In this document: piece by piece, positions 1 to 53,747 of the stretch
How the letters are laid out: the number at the start of each line of letters is the position of its first letter
How positions within the stretch are numbered: position 1 is the first letter of the stretch
Source: Elephas maximus indicus
Lineage: Eukaryota > Chordata > Mammalia > Proboscidea > Elephantidae
Length of the DNA stretch: 64,000 nucleotides
Direction: 5' to 3'
Assembly (NCBI RefSeq): GCF_024166365.1
Contig: NC_064823.1
Location: 3,900,924 to 3,964,923, forward strand
Translations under genes and position numbers: made by a program
The notes under the pieces: generated by a model
What the model saw: only the letters and a program-made list of their open reading frames with translations
Told to the model about the DNA's origin: nothing
Database searches by the model: none

Positions 1-544
1 TGTAGTCACTGTATCTTTATACAGTGTAAATCCTTAAGATTTCATACATCACATTAGAAATGGATTTACTTGAGTCTACACCAAAGCATTATTTAACTTT
101 TTATTGTAATTAGACATTTCTCTCAAATATAAAGGATCCTTGCAGGTGAATGGAGAATGGCGTGTGAAACGGAATACTTCAAAGAACAAGTTTAAGCTCT
201 TGAAATAAAATTTTTAAGTTAAAAAAAATTACGAGACAGTTGGACTGATTTTGACTTGTTCTCAGATCATTTTAAATGAACTGTGGAACATGTTAACAGA
301 ACAATATTAAACACATTTATGAATACTTCTATTCGTTATTAATGCATAGCAATTTTTTTTACTGTTAAGTATTCCAGAATTCAGAACGTAAGGGAGGGAA
401 GGATCTGGGAGACAGGTTTGTTATCTACTTCTTTAATGACCCTTTTCATTTTTAAGATATCAAGCAGTGGTATGAGTACTTGAAGGCAAATAAATAGTTC
501 AAAAAAATGAGCTATGGTTGCTAATTTTTCTGTAATTAAGAAAC
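1..544. other. intergenic flank downstream of NAA15
   Basis: AT-rich sequence with no coding potential, RNA gene or recognisable repeat that I can support. It ends at the target-site duplication of the L1-type insertion beginning at 556. Confidence 0.5.
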
Positions 545-555
545 AGATGGTTTTG

Positions 556-955
556 ATGGCCTGAGACTAGAAGGACCCTGGTGGTCATGGCCCCCAGACC
601 TTCTGTTGGCCCAGGACAGGAACCATTCCTGAAGCCAACTCTTTAGACACGAATTGGACTGGACAATGAGTTGTAGAGGGAGGCTAGTGAGGCGTGAGCT
701 TCCTGGATCAGGTGGACGCTTGAGACTATGTTGGCATCTCCTGCCTGGAAGGGAGATGAGAGGGTGGAGAGGGTTAGAAGCTGGTGAAATGGACACGAAA
801 AGAGAGTGGAGGGAGAGAGCGGGCTGTCTCATTAGGCAGAGAGTAATTGGGAGTGTGTAGCAAGGGGTATATGGGTTTTTGTGCGAGAGACTGACTTGAT
901 TTGTAAACTTTCACTTAAAGCACAATAAAAATTATATTAAAAAAAAAAAAAAAGA
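556..955 (+). mobile_element. L1-type LINE 3' end with poly(A), first unit
   Basis: This belongs to a family seen six times in the window: a 3'-terminal piece with 'catggcccccagac', then 'ggacaggaaccattcctgaag', then 'aataaaaatt' and a poly(A) at 941-953. The shape (5' truncation, AATAAA, A tail) and the target duplications of its relatives are those of L1. I think it is an afrotherian L1 3' UTR, but the family name is not certain. An open frame on each strand here has no protein meaning. Confidence 0.7.
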
Positions 956-1297
956 CTTGCTGGCCTGACAGAGACTGGAGAAACCCTGAGAGCATGGCCC
1001 CCAGACACCCTTCCAGCTCAGCAATGAGGCCACTCCAGAGGTTCACCCTTCAGCCAAAGATTGAACAGGCCCATGGAACAAACCAAGACTAAAAGGGCAC
1101 ACCAACCCTGGGACAGGGACTGGAATGTAGGAGGGAACAGGAAAGCTGGTAATAGGAAACCCAGGGTTGAGAAGGGAGGGTGTTGACTTGTCGTGGGGTT
1201 ATTAACCAATGTCGTACAACATGTGTACTAACTCTTTGATGAGAAACTAGTTTGTTCTGTAAACCTTCACCTAAAGTTCAATAAAAAAAAAAAAAAA
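956..1297 (+). mobile_element. L1-type LINE 3' end with poly(A), second unit
   Basis: A second, more diverged 3' end of the same general kind ('ggcctgacagagactgg', 'agcatggcccccagacacc') ending in 'ttcaataaaaa' and a poly(A). It abuts the A tail of the first unit directly. The 11 bp repeat agatggttttg flanks the pair at 545-555 and 1298-1308. Confidence 0.65.
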
Positions 1298-1499
1298 AGA
1301 TGGTTTTGGAAGAATACTTCAGAAAACCCAGTTCCTATCCCATCTGTGTAAAGGCATCGAACACTAGACAATGGACCCAATAGATCTGCAGGTCAAGGCA
1401 AACAAGTAGCAAGTTTATAAAAGCCCAACGTTAGGAAACTATGATAGACTGGGAAGATAACCATAGAATGGTACAGACAGAAGCGTCTTGTTAGATTAA

Positions 1500-1642
1500 A
1501 AAAAAAAAGCAATTGAGTCAATTCTGACTCGTAGCGATGCTGTACGGTAGCCACATCTTTCTCCTGCGGAGTGGCTGATAGGTCCAAACTGCTGACCTTT
1601 TGGTTAGCCAGCTAAGCACTTAACCACCGCGGCACCAGGGCT
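1500..1642 (-). mobile_element. AfroSINE, antisense to plus strand
   Basis: Reads on the plus strand as the complement of a SINE: 'gagtcaattctgactcgtagcgat' tail first and 'ttaaccaccgcggcaccagg' tRNA-like head last. The long form with the middle segment is used, partly deleted. It lies just downstream of the NAA15 3' UTR. Confidence 0.85.
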
Positions 1643-2399
1643 TTTTGTTAGACAGCACACATGTAATTAAATATCCAAAGTAACTGTAATTATTAGCTGA
1701 AGTCAAGCCATGGGATCCAGAAAATGTTCCAAAAATCTCTTCACTTCCTATGCTGTTTCTCTGTACTATTGAGGCCAAGTTGAAGACCGAGCAACAGCAG
1801 AAATTTTTATAAGAGAAAATTCTCTATCATATATTCATCATCAATTTTCTCAGGAAGAATTTACTTGTATGGAATAACACAGACCCTCAAACTCAAGACA
1901 CAGAAAGGCCTGATTTAAAATTTTAAGAACCACAGTATAATCTTGTTAGATTGCAAAGTATCAACTTTACTTTTGCTACAAGCAGGCTTGAAACAAAGTC
2001 CATATTGTTTTTGGCACACAGAACTCTATAAAGAGCACTGAAGATTTTTAAGTTTTCAAGTTTGTCTGTAGTTGACAAGTAGAAGTTTTCATTTCAGTAG
2101 TACCAACTTTTTTCTTTCTTCTGGCTACAATGCCAAGATGGCATCTCTTCAAAGGCAACTGGATAAACTGACAGGCTAGAGACTTTTACAACATACCATT
2201 CCCTTTCCCTCTGCCTATTTGTGTTATCACAAGAAGGGGTATGTCTTGACGGAGGTGGCGGTTTTGAACAGTGTAATAGATACTCTTCTGCTATATCAAA
2301 AGAGCATTTTTTCTCCAGAACTTCTTGCACATTACTAAAACTTTTATTTAACATCTTATAGGTTGCACACTGAAAGGTAATAGTGTAATTCAATAAAGA
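1643..2399. other. unannotated flank, no recognised feature
   Basis: AT-rich sequence without a supported gene or repeat. It may be intergenic or the distal end of the NAA15 3' UTR if a more distal poly(A) site is used. Confidence 0.4.
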
Positions 2400-2419
2400 A
2401 TAACCTTTTCCAAAAATGT

Positions 2420-2425
2420 TTTATT
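2420..2425 (-). promoter_or_regulatory. NAA15: candidate distal poly(A) signal AATAAA
   Basis: A minus-strand AATAAA at the low end of the repeat-poor tract. Downstream GU richness is weak. Use would give a 3' UTR of about 3.3 kb. Confidence 0.25.
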
Positions 2426-4513
2426 GCTACAAGTTGTGAGATTTTCAACCATTAAAACTGGAACAAAACTTAAGGTTTCTGCTTCCAAGAGTGCAATATA
2501 GCCATTTCAAGGAATGTGGTTTTCAATCTAGATTTGACAGCAGATTTGGCATAGTTTAAATGATAGCACAATGGTATCAAGAAACATTGTCTGTAACTTA
2601 AAGTTGAGCATGAGCTAGAACTGGAAGAAGACAGCCTCGATCAAAGATAAAAAGTCTTACTCTGAATTCTCTTACTAAAATTAACTTCAAAATTTTGGGC
2701 TAATAATTATCAAAGACATGTAAAGAAGCCCAACACTTCACTTTTTACCTTTTACCAAAGAGATGCTACACATGGCAACTGAAATAATCCTAGAAATTGT
2801 ACAGAAGAGAGACTTCCCTGAATTTATCACAACCTACCTGAATCTAGACCACACTTTCTTGGCCTCTTCATAAATTCACAGCTTTCATGTCACAGCTCTA
2901 ACAGCAACACACCATGGAACACAAACAACACTGTGAAAAACAAGGGCCTGATAAAGCCCAGAGAAAGCTATTTGCTAATACTGGGACTACTTTTAGTCAT
3001 GCTAATATAGAACACACTTTATTCTTGTGCATAATACAGAAAAATGTTAAAATTTTATGACTCAACTATCTAATTAAATTTGAGTAAACCAACCTAGTCA
3101 GATTTGTTTTTAGATGAGAAATGACAAGAGTAGTTGACTATAAAGAAAAACAAAAAGAACTTTACTTTCCTATATTAATACAGGTCAAGGGACCCTTTCT
3201 CAAAAGGGCTTGTAACACCAGTTCTTAGCAATAAACATAAGGCACTTGTTTAGATTACAACATCACTCCATTTTTTCCATGTGTTTTTCTAACCCTGTTT
3301 TTCCCCCAGAAGCATGTGAAATTAATATAATGAATGAGACAAATGTGAGATGATCCAGTTAATTCTACTCCGAGCAAGAGAGTACAGTACAATGTTTTAG
3401 AGGGGTGATGTCTGGACATAAAATGAACCCAGCCAAGGTCCTCTGACACCAGACAATGTATCCACTATCAAGTAAACCTGAAAGAAAATAAAAGATTTAT
3501 TCAATAGTTCCAGTAAAATTGGGTTGAAATACAATATACATGTTAGGAATTTAGCTCCTTAGGATGGCATCTGCATCAAGAGTTCTGACTACTTGTGAAT
3601 ATTCATTCTAAGACAATCTATATCATTTGAACATTGTCAAGACAAATATATGAATTTCAATATACAGTAGAGTTTAAACAGAATTCACACACACACCCCC
3701 CATTATATGGCTGGTGCCTCCTCCAAACACCTCATTAGTGGCAGAGGTAGCACTGGTGTTCTTTCCCAACAATGAGAACTTCAGCTGCCACTCACAGGAG
3801 AAGTTGAAAAAGAGTTGTTTTTTTTTTGTTTGTTTTTTTGCCATCCATAAAGATGTTCCTGAGACAGGGCCAGTAAATAAAATATAACAAAGCACTGGAG
3901 TTCAGTTTAGTACTTCTGCTTACATCACTAAATCGTTAGACTGGGATGTGGGATACAGTCATGTGCTATGAAAAGGTTGGCTTTTAGCACAACTGTTCAG
4001 TCAGTAAAAAGATCAAGTCTCCTGAAAATTCCCTCTTTATACTTTCTATACCTAAAAGTACCACAAAAAGGTCAGTTACATATACAGTTGATTCTTTTTT
4101 ACTTAAATCGTCTTACTTGCTCAGATCCTGCAAATGCAATGAGAATAGTGAGCCTGAGACGAGTTCTCAGCGTACAGGTTTAAAAATGTTAAGGCTCGTT
4201 TTCTCAATCAAAATAGCAGTTTTTAGCTTTCCTTTCAAATAATGAATTACATTCATAGTACCTGCCACCATCCTAGCCCTCAATGAAATCTCACTGCAGG
4301 AGCAGCGCTGCACTTGCATCCTGGAATTGCCCTGACACCAGCATTCAGCCCATCCTGAAAAGCTCCACCTGTGCTACTAGCCATACTGCATCAACAGGTT
4401 AACTCAACAGCAAGTTACATGGCCTCTGGCTTACACCTCTATTTCCACCTGTGTATTTTCACAGAAGCCCAACACAGATTAGTTAAAATTCACACAACTG
4501 TTTTTCAAAACAA

Positions 4514-4519
4514 TTTATT
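4514..4519 (-). promoter_or_regulatory. NAA15: candidate proximal poly(A) signal AATAAA
   Basis: On the minus strand AATAAA is followed after about 15 bases by TTGTGTG, the usual order of hexamer, cleavage zone and GU-rich element. Use would give a 3' UTR of about 1.2 kb. Not confirmed by transcript data. Confidence 0.4.
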
Positions 4520-5739
4520 GCATCATATTTGGTACCTTATATTTGACAACAAAAAGGAAATTACATCTGTAACTGCAGGAAAAAGAAGCTGGTCTGTTAC
4601 TTGGAAAAAAAAAAAATCTTGGGCCCTTTAAAAATTACAAAGTCTTGGGCTTGCCTGAAACAACTGAGCAAGAAATATATTCTTAGAAATGTAGGGCTTC
4701 AAGTATTACAAACCTGTGACACTGTGGAAAAATTCCAGAGGTATCTAAACTGCAGCACTTTTTTTTTCTGCAAATCGTGAACAAGGCCTGCTGAGGTTTT
4801 TAACTATTAGTCTCTTGATCAGTCATAGAATGGTAGTCAGGAGTTCTGCTCTGTAACTTCAAGCCGTGGTAGATTTTCTTTTTTCACTCTGGGGTGAAAA
4901 TTCATGCTTGCTAATTAGTTGGTGCCACATCACAGTGCATTTGGTTCTTGCATTACAGTTTTAACAAGTTTGGCCAAAACAATGCTGAAAGGTTTGCGTT
5001 GTTACTTTTTATTTCTTCAAGTTTTAATTAAAATTGAGATTGTTCCAACTGGTTCCTTCAGTTAAAAACTGTGGTACAAGAACACAAACTGATCATGTAC
5101 AGTGAATTTTGAAAACACAACAAGCATATTGAACACCCTCTAGGTTTCTTAGTAATTCTGCTTGTTATCTCTATGTCCCAGTTTCTACAACATCAAGCAT
5201 CTGTTGTAGGTTTCTCTGTAAATAGTAATTCACATTGCATACTTCCTATTGTCAGAATCAATCCCGTAACAAAATCAGTCAGATGCTAAAGCCCCAACAA
5301 CTCTTTGTGCTCAGTGAAAGAATCCAGTGCTAAAACAGCGTTTATGCTGTCTGAGATATAGTAAAATCTCACAAGACAAATTTAAAGTAATATTTCTGCC
5401 ACACACCTGCTTTGTTAGCTGTAACAGCCTCCAGATTTTATATAAATTAATTTAAAAACATGGATGGGTAGGTAGGAATAGGATAAGGTATCTTTTTTTT
5501 TTAACCCCTCAATTTTAGCAGCTTTTAATTTTTTAAGAAACTGAATCTATATCCTGTAATATGTTAGATATTTTATATATACTTTTTCAGCAGGATAAGA
5601 AAAGTAAAACACTATTTGAAGGCAAGAACATTTACTCCTCTCATTCTGTGTAAGTTAGAGCAATGCAGCAGGTGCGTGACAAAAATATTATACACTTAGA
5701 TATGGACCAAAGTCATTCCATTTGCTTGGTTAATGATGT

Positions 5740-47876
<42,137 letters not shown>

Positions 47877-48360
47877 TTAAAACAAATGCAAACTTTAGCG
47901 AGAAATGCAACTTTAAATTCAATTCTAAATTTTTTTGTTCTGTTAAGTATAACAGAATGACCTAATTTTATTTCCATGTTCTTCTAACTACCACTAAAAC
48001 ATCAGTAAAAAAAAATACAAAGGTATAAATCCACAAAGTCAAAAGAACAGAATAAACATAGATTCGGAAAATAAGAAAGCCATAAGCTCACTCCAAAACA
48101 TCCAACAATCAAGTATTGTAGAAAGTGAAAAATGAGAATAATATAGGCAAGGAAATTGTTTTAAAATAATATTTTCTTTTCTAGAACTGAATGGCAGAAG
48201 TCTCTTAAGCAAAAAGGGCCAAACAAGTACCTACTAAATGAATGGGAAAAAAAGACCCACACCGTAGCACATCACAGTAAACTTTCAAAGCCTGGGAATA
48301 AAGAAAAGGTCCTTAAAAACCTCCAGAGAGAAAAAAAAGAAGTCACATAAAAAAGGATCT

Positions 48361-48888
48361 ATATTTAATGAAAAGATACTCAATTGTCTTCAGAGACGCA
48401 AATCAAAGCCACAATGAGATACTACTTCACTCCCCTAGGATAGCTAAGAAAAAATATTTTAGAAAGGTGAAAAATAACAAATGTTGGCAAGGAAGCGGGA
48501 AAACTGGAATCCTTATCCCCTGCTGGTAGGAATGTAAAATGGTACAGCTGTTATGGGAAGCAGCGTGACAGTTCCTCAAAAATTAAAAATAGGATTACCA
48601 TATGACCTAGCAATCCCACTCCTAGGTATACACCCAAGGGACTTAAAGGCAGTGACACAGAGATGTGTATACTAATGTTCACTGCAGCCAAAAGGTGCAA
48701 ACAATCTAAATGTTCATCGACAGATGAATGGATTAACAAAATGTCATACATACACACAGTAGAGTACTACTCAGCCATAAAGAATGGAGAACCGATACAT
48801 ACGACAACATGGATTAACCTTGAAAACATTACAGTGATTGAAATAAGTCAATTACAAAAGGACAAATATTGCTGAATTGGTGTGTGTT
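48361..48888 (+). mobile_element. L1 3' end
   Basis: 'gccacaatgagatactactt', 'ccctgctggtaggaatgtaaa', 'gatgaatggattaacaaaatg', 'actcagccataaagaatgg' are the standard phrases of the L1 ORF2 end. The element resumes after the SINE at 49075. Intron 1. Confidence 0.85.
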
Positions 48889-48900
48889 GTGTACATTATC

Positions 48901-49062
48901 GGGAACCCTGGTGGCATAGTGGTTAAGTGCTATGGCTGCTATAACCAAAGGGTCGGCAGTTTGAATCCGCCAGGCGCTCCCTGGAAACTCTATGGGGCAG
49001 TTCTACTCTGTCCTATGGGGTTGCTGAGTCGGAATTGACTTGACGGCACTGGGTTTGGTTTG
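48901..49062 (+). mobile_element. AfroSINE inserted in an L1 end, 12 bp target duplication
   Basis: Head 'gggaaccctggtggcatagt', tail 'ggcactgggtttggtttg'. gtgtacattatc (48889-48900) and gtgtacgttatc (49063-49074) differ by one base. The SINE is younger than the L1 it interrupts. Confidence 0.93.
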
Positions 49063-49110
49063 GTGTACGTTATCACCCTAAAATTTTTTTAAAAGATTTG
49101 TATTCAGATA

Positions 49111-49322
49111 AGGAGCCCTGGTGGAGCAGTGGTTACAGCACTTGGCTCCTATCCCAAGGATCGGTGGTTTGAACCCACTATCTGCCACTCTGCTGGAGAA
49201 AGATGTGGCAGCCCACTTCCTAAAGATTTAGTCTTGGAAACCCTATGAGACAATTTTACTCAGTCCCATAGGGTCGCTATGTGTCAGAATGGGCTGGATG
49301 ACGCTGGGTTTGGTTTGGGTTT
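49111..49322 (+). mobile_element. AfroSINE, long form
   Basis: Head 'ggagccctggtggagcagtgg', middle 'ggagaaagatgtggcagccc', tail 'ctgggtttggtttgggttt'. Divergent tail 'cagaatgggctggatgacgc'. Confidence 0.9.
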
Positions 49323-49331
49323 GAGCGTACA

Positions 49332-49470
49332 ACTACTCCTCACTTATCACCTATCATACATTTTGCATTAACGACAATAGTAAAAAAACTGCATGCGCCA
49401 GGCTGCTGGGCATTTCCGCGTAATGACCTGGTCTTTGAAACCTAACCATGTCCATAAGTGAGGAATGCGT
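49332..49470. mobile_element. short element with terminal inverted repeats
   Basis: The left end actactcctcacttat and the right end ataagtgaggaatgcgt are inverted complements over about 13 of 16 positions, bounding 139 bp. It looks like a MITE; the family is not known to me. Confidence 0.5.
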
Positions 49471-49479
49471 ACAGTCGGA

Positions 49480-51144
49480 ACAGCACTAGACTTTTATTCC
49501 AAATAATGGAATGTTGCTGAAAGCCAGCAAACAACTATACACAGCCTTCAAAATTCAGAGTGAAAGTTAAGTTTCAACCTAGAATTCTAAATACAGCCAA
49601 ACTATCAATCAATTACACAGGCAAATGACATTTTAAGGCTTCTGAGAAAGCTAAAATTTTATCTCAATGCACTCTTCCTTGTGAAACTGCTAAAAGGGAA
49701 TTGAAAAAAAAAAGAAAATGTGGGATTCAGTGAAAAAGGAATCTAATACAGAAAAAATGACTAGAGACAACCAGTTTACAATAGAGTACAAAGTCAAAGG
49801 CTATCAAAGAATAGGCTTCCAGCAAAGACAAAAATGGAACTGACAATATGAAAAATATTATTTATGTGGCCTTTGTATAATATTTGGCTTAACAGTGAAC
49901 TACACATGCATAGTTATAAAGATATAAAGTACCAGTTCATTAACAACAACAACAAAAAACCTGTGATATAAGTAAGTTGGGAGAATGGGGAAAAGAAAAG
50001 CAGGTAGATGTGAATGAGGAAGTTCTAAGTCCTCACCTTCCATAACCAGAAGTCAACAAATGCCTAAAAGAAACGTTACCAGAGAAAACAGCTACGAGGA
50101 CTAAGAGTCTGATCTGGAGGGGAAAGCTAAGCGGGGGGCAGGTTAGGGGTATATTTTTTCATCATAAACCTTTTACTGTTATTTGACTTAAGTATTAACA
50201 TGTGTTCTTCTCATAATAGAATTATTTTTTAAAGCACTGTATTTGTCACAGGAAAAAACCTGTATCCAAAAGGCACGATAATCTATGCTAGAATTCACTG
50301 CCATAATTTTTTCAATTTTTATTTACAATATTTAAAATAATATATTTGAAACCTGGGAGGGATAATTAATGCAAGTGATGATAAAATCATAATAGGAAAA
50401 TGTAAAGAAACAAATTCATGAGTTGGAATCGATTCAACGGCAACGGATTTGGTTTGGGTTTTTTATAGAAACGAAACAATAACAAATGTAAAATCTTATA
50501 TTTAAGATCAAGAAATAATTGCTTAACACCACATCCCAGCCAACTACAAAGCCATTCTATATAGCCAGCTATGTACTCACCATCTCAATTTGTTTCACAT
50601 TTCAAACTTAACACAGTATACCCAAAACGAACTGATAATTTCCCAAAACCTATTCCTTGCCAAGTCTCTGCCACCTCAATAAATACCCTCCCCTCAATCC
50701 ATTTAACCAATGATCAAAGCAAAAACCTAATCATCCTTAGTATTTCTCCTTTCCTTATCCTCCGATCCTCAGGTAGGTTCTGTCAGTTCCACCTTCTCTG
50801 TAATAACTTCCAAACTGATGTGCAAATATTGTCTCTGCTCCCACCAATCAACTCTGCAGAGTGATTTCAGGGACAAGGCGGAAAAAACGACAGAAGCAGG
50901 AACTTGAGACATTTCGTTATCCGCATGTAGCTAAAAAAGCCTAACCAGATTGAGCAACTAAATTCAGTGTTCTTATTTACTTAGTAAAAAGAAGTAAAGG
51001 AAGTTGTGATGTAAAGACTAAACCAATTAAAAGAATTACTCTTGACTTGTTATTGTTTTCTGGAACTATATACAAAGAAGAGTTTAATTATCATTGTTCT
51101 TAAAATCTCCATTAGTTTTCTGAAAATATTTCTATAAAAATATA
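49480..51144. other. intron 1, mostly unassigned
   Basis: AT-rich with probable old LINE material not assignable. One SINE tail at 50418-50466. A 97-codon open frame at 50571-50864 has no recognised domain and no splice context. Confidence 0.4.
50418..50466 (+). mobile_element. AfroSINE 3' tail fragment
   Basis: 'gagttggaatcgattcaacgg' and 'tttggtttgggtttttt' only; the head is missing. Confidence 0.75.
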
Positions 51145-51282
51145 GTTAGGAGACTTCCACTTTTGGCTATGATAGAGTAAGTAAGGCTGAACTTGCCCTT
51201 CCACTATAAACAATAAAACTGGACGAATATATGAAATAACCATTATAAAACAGGCTGTGCAGGACTATAAACTATGAGACAA

Positions 51283-51455
51283 AAAAACAAAAACAAAAAC
51301 CCGGTCGCTGTCGAGTTGACTCTAACTCATTAACGACATAGGACAGAGTAGAACTGCCCTACAGGGTTTCAAAGGAGCGGCTGCTGGATTCAAATTGCTG
51401 ACCTTTTGGTTAACTAACAGCCATAGTTCTTGATCACTGTACCACCAGGGTTCCA
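51283..51455 (-). mobile_element. AfroSINE, short form
   Basis: Plus strand: 'gtcgctgtcgagttgactct', 'aggacagagtagaactgccc', 'ctgtaccaccagggttcc'. Flanked by aaactatgagac and aaaccatgaga, probably a diverged target duplication. Confidence 0.85.
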
Positions 51456-51904
51456 AACCATGAGAGGGGGAGGAAAGCAAGATGATCTCTAGGAATGTCA
51501 CTGCTTTACACTTGGAGGCACTTTCTGGATTACAGAACAGGGAAAGGGATCCCAAGTAGAGTACAGCAGGCCACAGAGCTGAAGAGACAAGAGACTGAAG
51601 TTCAAAGTGGCTGAAATACTCCCTGCAAGGCAGAATGCTGAAAATGATGGCGTTATACAGAGAAAGAGATTCAAAAATCTGCCTGGGGTTCCCATGCATC
51701 TGTTGCTGAGTTTGTTGAACACTAAGCCATGAATACATCGGGTGAAATTTCATGAGGCTAGACAAAGAATGATCATGAAGCAATAAGGTGAAAAATTCTC
51801 GGGGCTCACATAGGGCTGGGAATTCCAATTAGTCAGAATTCAGTAAAGACTGCAGAACGGTCACACTTACTTAGTAGACATAAACCAGCCCAAGAGTAAG
51901 AGCT

Positions 51905-52065
51905 GGGAGCCCTAGTGGCCCAGTGGTTAAGTGTAAGGCTGCTAAACAAAAGGTTGGCAGTTCGAATCTACCAGCTGCTCCTTGTAAACCCTATGGGCCA
52001 GCTCTACTCTGTCCTATAGAGTTGCTATGAGTCAGAATCTACTTGACAACAGCGAGTCTGGTTTT
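51905..52065 (+). mobile_element. AfroSINE with exact 12 bp target duplication
   Basis: Head 'gggagccctagtggcccagt', tail 'agcgagtctggtttt'. agagtaagagct is found at 51893-51904 and 52066-52077. Inserted in the HAL1-like relic. Confidence 0.93.
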
Positions 52066-53084
52066 AGAGTAAGAGCTACTCTACACCCACCCTAACAAAG
52101 CCTAAGAAGAACCAGGTTGATATACGAATGCCTTCACTGCTGCCACAACAAAGTCCAATACTCTTTCAAGACAGTAAAATCTAATAAAATTTACAATGCC
52201 CAGCATCAAATAAAAAATTACTAGACAAACTGAGAAGCAGAAAAACATGACCCATAAGCAGGAGAAATGAAAAAGAAATAACAGAATTATGAGATAAGGA
52301 TGTCAAAACAACTATTATAAATATGCTCAAGAATTTAAAGTATAAGCATATGACAAGATAAATGGAAAAAAGAGGAAATTCCAGAGATGACAAGTACATT
52401 ATCTAAAATGAAAACCTGACCAGATAAGATTAAAAGACGATTATGGCACTGCAGAAGAAAAGATGAATGAATAGCAATAGAAACTACCCAAACTGAAATA
52501 TAAATAGAAAAAATAAACTAGCGGAGCCACAATGACCCTTGTTTACAACAGAAAAATAAACTGCAAAAGCACTGCAGATCTAAATGTGAAAGGTAGAAAC
52601 AGAAATCATCCAGAAAAAAAAAAAAATGTCTTCACTACTTTGGGGTAGGCAAGATTCCTTACAGAGGAAATTTTAAACATTCAACAAAGAGTGTAAAAAC
52701 AGGCAAGTCAGAGAAAAGACATCTGCAATAAATATATTCAACAAAAATCTTATACCCAAAATATATACACAACTCCTACAAACAACAATAGACAGGCAGT
52801 CCAATAAAAAATTGGCAAGAATCCTAAACAAACATATGGCAAAAGAGGTTACCTTGATGGCCAATAAACACGTGTAAAAAGAAAAAAAAGTGCTCAATTA
52901 CATTGAAAACACAATGTAATGCCACTGAATTAAAGACAATACCAACTATTATTGAGGTTCTAGAGCAACTGGAACAAACTCTCACATACTGCTGGTAGAA
53001 GTGAAAATTGGTTCAACCACTCTGGAAAACCATTTGGCAGAATGAATTTAATTTTATAAAACTTATAGGAAAGGCCATAAAAAT

Positions 53085-53740
53085 GGCACCAGCCACTAGC
53101 CAACTGCCCTGGTTGCTGTGCTCCTGGCCGCTGTCCAGGGAGGCCATCCGACTCTGCACTCTCCGACGAGGCTGAGGCGAGGCCTCCCTTCGCCATGCTT
53201 TGCTACTTCTGCTACTGCCTTAGCTGAGGAGCAGCCCAATTTCCTCCGTACGTGGCTGAGCTGGCCAGGGCACTGCCTGCTCAGAATCCTCGGCACCCTC
53301 CCCAACTAGGTTCAACTCGAATTTATGCCTTCCTTGCCTGGGCTTATTTTGACCATAAGTTCAGGATCAGAGAGAGGGAGCAAAGCAGGCTTTTACTCCT
53401 GTATCTAAATTGCTGTAACCGTGTAAATTTGACTACTGGAAGAACTTACAGCCAAAGAGGCGCTACATGTATTGAAATAAAAGGTTACTTCACTGCCTGA
53501 CAACCACAAAAATGCCTGTGCTAGTCAACACAGATGTAACTGTATACACATCAACAGGAGACATCTCCATTTACTAGGCTGCCAAATGCTTTTGGTATCT
53601 AACCCATCCCAACATCCCCAGTGAAACTTCAAATGGAGTCAATATATTCCTGTTTAAATTGGGGGATTCAGAATGAAAAAACTAAAAAAATTCTTTGTGA
53701 AACTATGAATTTCAGAGGGATTTTACCCAAGAAGCCTAAT
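53085..53740 (+). pseudogene. possible processed pseudogene, parent unknown
   Basis: A GC- and CpG-richer block at about 53090-53310 stands out from AT-rich intron. Read from the ATG near 53091, it gives a hydrophobic start (L-P-W-L-L) then stops and frame changes. The continuation 53252-53500 is open in another frame and ends G-A-T-C-I-E-I-K-G-Y-F-T-A. CpG-rich 5' part, coding-like middle and no introns visible fit a decayed retrocopy of an mRNA. No poly(A) or target duplication was found, and I do not recognise the parent gene. Confidence 0.3.
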
Positions 53741-53747
53741 TAGATGT

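Larger units (their letters stand above)
2400..5739 (-). other. NAA15: NAA15 3' UTR, end uncertain
   Basis: Sequence after the stop is AT-rich and contains no SINE or LINE that I can recognise from 5739 down to about 1650, unlike most of the rest of the window. That suggests a long constrained 3' UTR. Minus-strand AATAAA hexamers occur at 4514-4519, 3496-3501, 3018-3023 and 2420-2425. The first has the best context, with a GU-rich stretch (GTTGTGTG) following within about 25 nt. The lower bound 2400 assumes use of the most distal candidate. Confidence 0.5.
51145..53060 (+). mobile_element. HAL1/L1ME-like relic, interrupted
   Basis: The sequence (for example 'gagacttccacttttggc', 'aacaactattataaatatgc', 'ctccagaaa'-type phrases and 'ctgctggtagaagtgaaaattgg') follows the order I know for HAL1 and old L1 elements. 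Two SINEs (51283-51455 and 51905-52065) have inserted into it. The 168-codon minus frame across 51322-51828 is a shadow of this plus a SINE. Confidence 0.55.

Noticed and set aside
2094..2393. 99-codon minus-strand frame near the NAA15 3' end
   Set aside because: No domain or conserved pattern; lies in or beyond the 3' UTR and fits chance.
51322..51828. 168-codon minus-strand open frame, the longest single open frame in the window
   Set aside because: It runs antisense across a HAL1-like relic and a SINE; no domain, no splice context, and its C-terminal part is translated SINE.
53096..53305. NAA15 exon 1 or promoter CpG island
   Set aside because: The GC-rich block does not encode the expected first 18 residues on the minus strand, lacks a matching donor, and has too few CpG for a promoter island.
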